Source: Streptomyces caelestis (GTDB lineage: Bacteria > Actinomycetota > Actinomycetes > Streptomycetales > Streptomycetaceae). Taken from it: a DNA stretch of 64,000 bases. Shown here one piece after another: positions 60,888-64,000 of the stretch; within the stretch, counting starts at the first letter, position 1, and each line of letters opens with the position of its first letter. A program made the position numbers and the translations under genes. The DNA lies in the NCBI RefSeq assembly GCF_014205255.1, contig NZ_JACHNE010000001.1:930001-994000 (forward strand). The letters run 5' to 3'. The notes beneath the pieces were generated by a model, which saw nothing but the letters and a program-made list of their open reading frames with translations, was not told the DNA's origin and did no database searches.

Positions 60888-61613
60888 TCAAGACGCGTGC
60901 CCCTTGGAGGCAGGCCCCGGCTGCGGATACACCAGCCCCACGCCGTGGGCGAGTTGCCCCGCAGCGTGCCGGAAGAACGTTTCCCGGTCGTCCACCACCC
61001 GGTTGAACTGCCCGAACAGCTCGAAGCCGACCAGCCCGAACAACTGGGCCCAGGCCGCGACGAGGGCCGTCACCGTCTCGGGCGGGAGGTCTGGCGCGAG
61101 GTCGGCTGCCATCCGCTCGGCCTCCGAGCGCAGGCCGGCCGGCAGCGAGGGCCTGGCCAGGCCGACGCCGCGGTAGGCGTCGCGCACGATGCCGAAGAAC
61201 AGCAGACCGACGCGGGCGGCGGCCGGAACGGTGGTGTCGGGGGCGGTGTAGCCCGGGACGGGCGATCCGTAGATGAGGGCGTACTCGTGCGGATGGTCGA
61301 GCGCCCAGCGCCGCACCGCCTCGCACACCGCGATCCAGCGTTGCTGAGGGCCGGAGCCGGCGGCTGCCTCGTGGGCGACCTCGGCGGCTTCGCCGAGGGA
61401 GTCGTAGGCGTCGATGATGAGGGCGGTCAGCAGGTCGTCACGGCTGGGGAAATAGCGGTACAGCGCGGAAGAGGCCATGCCGAGCTCCCGGGCGACGGCC
61501 CGCAGCGAGAGCCTGGCGGCGCCCTCGGCCGCGAGCTGTCTGCGGGCCTCGTGCTTGATGGCTGCGGTGACTTCGATCCTGGCCCGGGCACGGGCGCCGT
61601 GTGCGGTGCTCAT
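60888..61613 (-). CDS. TetR-family transcriptional repressor
   Basis: The ATG at 61613 gives 241 residues. The N-terminal TetR helix-turn-helix (about 15-60) reads LSLRAVARELGMASSALYRYFPSRDDLLTAL. The C-terminal domain is of the WHG/TetR_C_25-like type common in actinobacteria. The gene is divergent from an F420-type reductase gene and the space between holds perfect palindromes likely to be its operators, so it probably represses that gene and itself. An upstream ATG in the same frame lies within the operator region and is rejected. Confidence 0.88.
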   Translation of the reverse strand: MSTAHGARARARIEVTAAIKHEARRQLAAEGAARLSLRAVARELGMASSALYRYFPSRDDLLTALIIDAYDSLGEAAEVAHEAAAGSGPQQRWIAVCEAVRRWALDHPHEYALIYGSPVPGYTAPDTTVPAAARVGLLFFGIVRDAYRGVGLARPSLPAGLRSEAERMAADLAPDLPPETVTALVAAWAQLFGLVGFELFGQFNRVVDDRETFFRHAAGQLAHGVGLVYPQPGPASKGHAS

Positions 61614-61637
61614 GCGGGGCAGTGTCGCATGAAAGCA

Positions 61638-61742
61638 GAGCAGTGCACACGAACGAGAGCACCGCTCTTGTATTGGAGCACCGATCTCGGGCAGACTGTC
61701 ACCAGACAACGAGAGCAGTGCTCACAATCGAGAGCACTGCTC
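61638..61742. promoter_or_regulatory. TetR operator array (GAGCANTGCTC)
   Basis: Two perfect 11-bp palindromes, GAGCAGTGCTC (61713-61723) and GAGCACTGCTC (61732-61742), lie 19 bp apart centre to centre just before the reductase start. Two imperfect copies, GAGCAGTGCAC (61638-61648) and GAGCACCGCTC (61657-61667), are also 19 bp apart, near the TetR start. The paired spacing suggests two TetR dimers on each side. Confidence 0.75.
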
Positions 61743-61761
61743 CAGAGCACAGGGGGAACCC

Positions 61762-62211
61762 ATGTCCGCACACGTCCAGAAGCCCGGCTGGTTCACCATC
61801 AACGTCTTCAACCGGCTCGTCGCCTGGCTGACCCGCCGCGGCATCAGCGTCTGGGGCTCCCGCGTCCTCGCCGTCCGCGGCCGCAAGAGCGGCCAGTGGC
61901 GCACCACCCCGGTCAACGTGCTGACCCTCGACGGCCGGCAGTACCTGGTCGCACCGCGCGGCCACGTCCAGTGGACGCACAACATGCGCGCGGCGGGCGG
62001 CGGCGAACTGCACCTCGGCAAGCACGTGGACACCTTCACCGCGACCGAGGTGGCCGACGACGACAAGACCCCGGTCCTGCGCGCCTACCTCAAGCGCTGG
62101 AAGGCGGAGGTCGGGGTCTTCTTCAACGGAGTCGGCCCCGACTCCCCGGACGACCAGCTGCGCCGCATCGCCCCCGACCACCCGGTCTTCGAGATCACTG
62201 TGACGGGCTGA
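61762..62211 (+). CDS. Deazaflavin (F420)-dependent nitroreductase/quinone reductase family protein
   Basis: This 149-residue single-domain protein of the Ddn/FQR split-barrel family has RGISVWGSRVLAVRGRKSGQ, WRTTPVNVLTLDG, PRGHVQWTHNMRAAGGGELH and a C-terminal VFEITVTG. These enzymes use reduced F420 to reduce quinones or nitro compounds and are typical of actinobacteria. Expression is probably controlled by the divergent TetR. Its 3' end overlaps the convergent flavoenzyme gene by 17 bp. Confidence 0.88.
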   Translation: MSAHVQKPGWFTINVFNRLVAWLTRRGISVWGSRVLAVRGRKSGQWRTTPVNVLTLDGRQYLVAPRGHVQWTHNMRAAGGGELHLGKHVDTFTATEVADDDKTPVLRAYLKRWKAEVGVFFNGVGPDSPDDQLRRIAPDHPVFEITVTG

Positions 62212-63451
62212 CCTCGTCGCTGACCTCGTCGCCCGTCGCAGCGGGACGGCGGTCAAGGGCCGTCAGGGCCCGCTGGGCCACCGGGTACGTGCGGACGATC
62301 TCGCCCAGCGACGTCGCACCCTGCGTGATCTCCTTGAACGCCTTCCAGGCCGGGCGGAAGCCCGTCAGCGCCGCGTGGAACAGGCCGGGACGGCGCTCGA
62401 ACACGGTCAGCAGCCGCTTGCCGACGCTCATCTCCACGCCGAGCCCGGCCTTGACGGCGAACGCGTAGTTGAGGGCCTGCCGACGGGTGTCCACGGCGTC
62501 GTGCGCCTCGGCGATCCGCACCGCCCACTCCCCCGCGAGCCGCCCGGACCGCAGCGCGAAGGAGATGCCCTCGCGGGTCCACGGCTCCAGCAGCCCCGCC
62601 GCGTCACCGCACACCAGCACCCGCCCGCGCGAGAGCGGCGAGTCGTCGGCCCGGCAGCGGGTCAAGTGCCCGGAGGAGATGCTCGGTTCGAACCCGGCGA
62701 GGCCGAGCCGCCCGACGAACTCCTCCAAGTACCGCTTCGTCGCGGCCCCTTCGCCTCGCGCCGAGATCACCCCGACCGTCAGGGTGTCGCCCTTGGGGAA
62801 GACCCAGCCGTAACTGCCGGGCATGGGGCCCCAGTCGATGAGCACCCGCCCCTTCCAGTCCTCGGCGACCGTCTCCGGCACCGGGATCTCCACCTCCAGG
62901 CCGAGATCCACCTGGCCGACCTTGACCCCGACATGCGCCCCTATACGGCTGGCGCTGCCGTCCGCGCCGACCACCGCCCGCGCGAGCAGGACCTCGCCAC
63001 CCTGGAGGATCACGGCGACCGTGCGCCGGTCGGGCACCGCCGAGCCGTGCTGCTCGACCCGCTGGACCGTGGCACCCGTACGCAGCTCGGCGCCCGCCTT
63101 CTGCGCGTGCTCGACGAGCTGCTGGTCGAACTCGGGCCGGTTGATCAGCCCGAACAGCATCTGCCTGGAGCGGCGGGTGCGGGTGAAGCGGCCGTTGTTC
63201 GAGAACGTCACCGCGTGCACGCGGTCCCTGAGCGGCAGCTCGAAGCCGGGCGGGAGGGCGTCGCGCGAGGGGCCGATGATGCCGCCGCCACAGGTCTTGT
63301 AGCGCGGCAGCTCCGCCTTCTCCAGCAACAGCACGCGTCTGCCGGCGACCGCCGCCGCGTACGCGGCCGAAGCGCCCGCGGGTCCCGCGCCCACCACGAC
63401 GACGTCCCACACCTGCTGCACGTCGTCCGCCGAAGAGTTCTCGCTGCTCAC
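62195..63451 (-). CDS. Geranylgeranyl-reductase-family FAD-dependent oxidoreductase
   Basis: This 418-residue flavoprotein has an N-terminal FAD-binding GAGPAGASAAYAAA motif, the family's ELPRYKTCGGGIIG segment, an internal VVGADGSASRIG and a C-terminal VCGDAAGLLEPWTREGI. The family reduces isoprenoid double bonds (menaquinone or geranylgeranyl chains). In actinobacteria a homologue is often part of the core genome near respiratory genes, so this is likely housekeeping. Confidence 0.87.
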   Translation of the reverse strand: MSSENSSADDVQQVWDVVVVGAGPAGASAAYAAAVAGRRVLLLEKAELPRYKTCGGGIIGPSRDALPPGFELPLRDRVHAVTFSNNGRFTRTRRSRQMLFGLINRPEFDQQLVEHAQKAGAELRTGATVQRVEQHGSAVPDRRTVAVILQGGEVLLARAVVGADGSASRIGAHVGVKVGQVDLGLEVEIPVPETVAEDWKGRVLIDWGPMPGSYGWVFPKGDTLTVGVISARGEGAATKRYLEEFVGRLGLAGFEPSISSGHLTRCRADDSPLSRGRVLVCGDAAGLLEPWTREGISFALRSGRLAGEWAVRIAEAHDAVDTRRQALNYAFAVKAGLGVEMSVGKRLLTVFERRPGLFHAALTGFRPAWKAFKEITQGATSLGEIVRTYPVAQRALTALDRRPAATGDEVSDEVSPSQ

Positions 63452-63585
63452 GATGGTCTACTGCTCCCGATCAAGCCGCCTGCCCCTGCTGTCTCCCGCA
63501 TCCTACGGCGGACCTGGCCGAAGGCCGCTGTGGGAGGATCTACGGCACTCACTGCTACAACGTCGCACCTACAAGGAGCGTGCCC

Positions 63586-64000
63586 ATGTCGTCGAATCCG
63601 GTCGCCGAGACCGTCGCCTCGCTGATGCCCAGGGCGAAGGAAGAGCTCACCGAACTCGTGGCCTTCCGGTCGGTGGCGGACTTCGACCAGTTCCCGAGGA
63701 GCGAGAGCGAGGGCGCCGCCCGCTGGGTCGTGGACGCGCTCGTCGCCGAGGGTTTCCAGGACGTGGCCCTGCTCGACACCCCCGACGGCACGCAGTCGGT
63801 CTACGGCTACCTGCCCGGCCCGCAGGGCGCGAAGACGGTCCTGCTGTACGCGCACTACGACGTGCAGCCGCCGCTGGACGAGGCCGGCTGGACGACCCCG
63901 CCGTTCGAACTGACCGAGCGGGACGGGCGCTGGTACGGGCGCGGGACCGCCGACTGCAAGGGCGGTGTCATCATGCACCTGCTGGCGCTGCGCGCGCTGA
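63586..64000 (+). CDS. M20-family dipeptidase/metallopeptidase (3' end beyond the window)
   Basis: The ATG at 63586, preceded by AAGGAG, begins a frame that remains open to the window edge (138 residues visible). YAHYDVQPP carries the first zinc ligand and the catalytic aspartate, and YGRGTADCKGG carries the bridging aspartate of M20 dipeptidases (Xaa-His/CNDP type). The remaining metal ligands lie outside the window. Probably core metabolism. Confidence 0.88.
   Translation, partial: MSSNPVAETVASLMPRAKEELTELVAFRSVADFDQFPRSESEGAARWVVDALVAEGFQDVALLDTPDGTQSVYGYLPGPQGAKTVLLYAHYDVQPPLDEAGWTTPPFELTERDGRWYGRGTADCKGGVIMHLLALRAL

Noticed and set aside
1..64000. CRISPR arrays, tRNA and rRNA genes
   Set aside because: No regularly spaced repeats, tRNA-like cloverleaf with a usable anticodon, or rRNA segments were recognised on either strand.

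Overview
The window is high-GC actinobacterial DNA. Codon use, GTG/TTG starts, ATGA-type gene overlaps and the gene families present all point to Streptomyces or a close relative. Almost the whole window (about 1-60.8 kb) is accessory, biosynthetic DNA. Only the last 3 kb (TetR, F420-type reductase, geranylgeranyl-reductase-like flavoenzyme, M20 peptidase) looks like ordinary chromosome. IS and regulator remnants at 19.5-20.0 kb and 60.3-60.6 kb, and a decayed exporter at 45.6-46.0 kb, mark seams between blocks.

Block 1 (1-5.1 kb) is a small amino-acid-ligase locus: a threonine-synthase-like PLP enzyme (cut by the window edge), a CobJ-like tetrapyrrole-methylase-fold methyltransferase, an ATP-grasp ligase and a cysteine-synthase-like PLP enzyme on the minus strand, with a second ATP-grasp ligase divergent. 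A GntR regulator and a CynX-type MFS transporter follow.

Block 2 (7.2-15.5 kb) matches the minimycin/indigoidine gene set: an A-Ox-T-TE synthetase with a glutamine-type specificity code, a PsuG-type C-glycosidase, a HAD phosphatase, a questin-oxidase-like (DUF4243) protein and a uracil phosphoribosyltransferase, ending at a strong hairpin. The synthetase carries an in-frame C-terminal tautomerase domain preceded by its own ribosome binding site. A P450 and a LuxR-type regulator lie beyond it.

Block 3 (20-45.5 kb) is an undescribed NRPS-PKS hybrid. Minus strand, in transcription order: FemAB-like transferase, ABC exporter (ATPase plus two permeases), NRPS A(Ser)-T-C-A-T, PKS KS-AT-KR-DH-ACP, a free-standing C domain, and a D-threonine-aldolase/D-serine-dehydratase-like enzyme. 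Plus strand: a 2-hydroxyacid-dehydrogenase-like protein, an 18-codon coupled mini-ORF, an ATP-grasp ligase, an HpaB-like flavin monooxygenase, a methyltransferase resembling 2-ketoarginine methyltransferases, an agmatinase-family hydrolase, an MppP-type PLP arginine oxidase and a second FemAB-like protein. I infer a modified arginine building block joined to a serine/polyketide chain. No thioesterase is seen.

Block 4 (46.1-50.6 kb) has a 21-residue peptide ORF with a strong ribosome binding site heading an operon of GNAT, CoaX-type kinase, adenylate-forming ligase and 2OG-Fe(II) oxygenase, with a crotonase divergent.

Block 5 (50.6-59.7 kb, all minus strand) is the most unusual. A 22-residue peptide ORF with a near-perfect Shine-Dalgarno and a lasso-leader-like YxxP motif is followed by an asparagine-synthetase homologue with a C-terminal PqqD-like domain, an AurF-like diiron oxygenase, an MFS exporter, a nucleotidyltransferase, a stand-alone PqqD protein and an ArsR-type regulator; further down are an orphan 190-residue protein and an HPr-kinase-like protein. 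These parts recall lasso-peptide loci, but there is no B2 peptidase and no room for a lasso core, so this may be a new kind of ribosomal-peptide or peptide-scaffold system.
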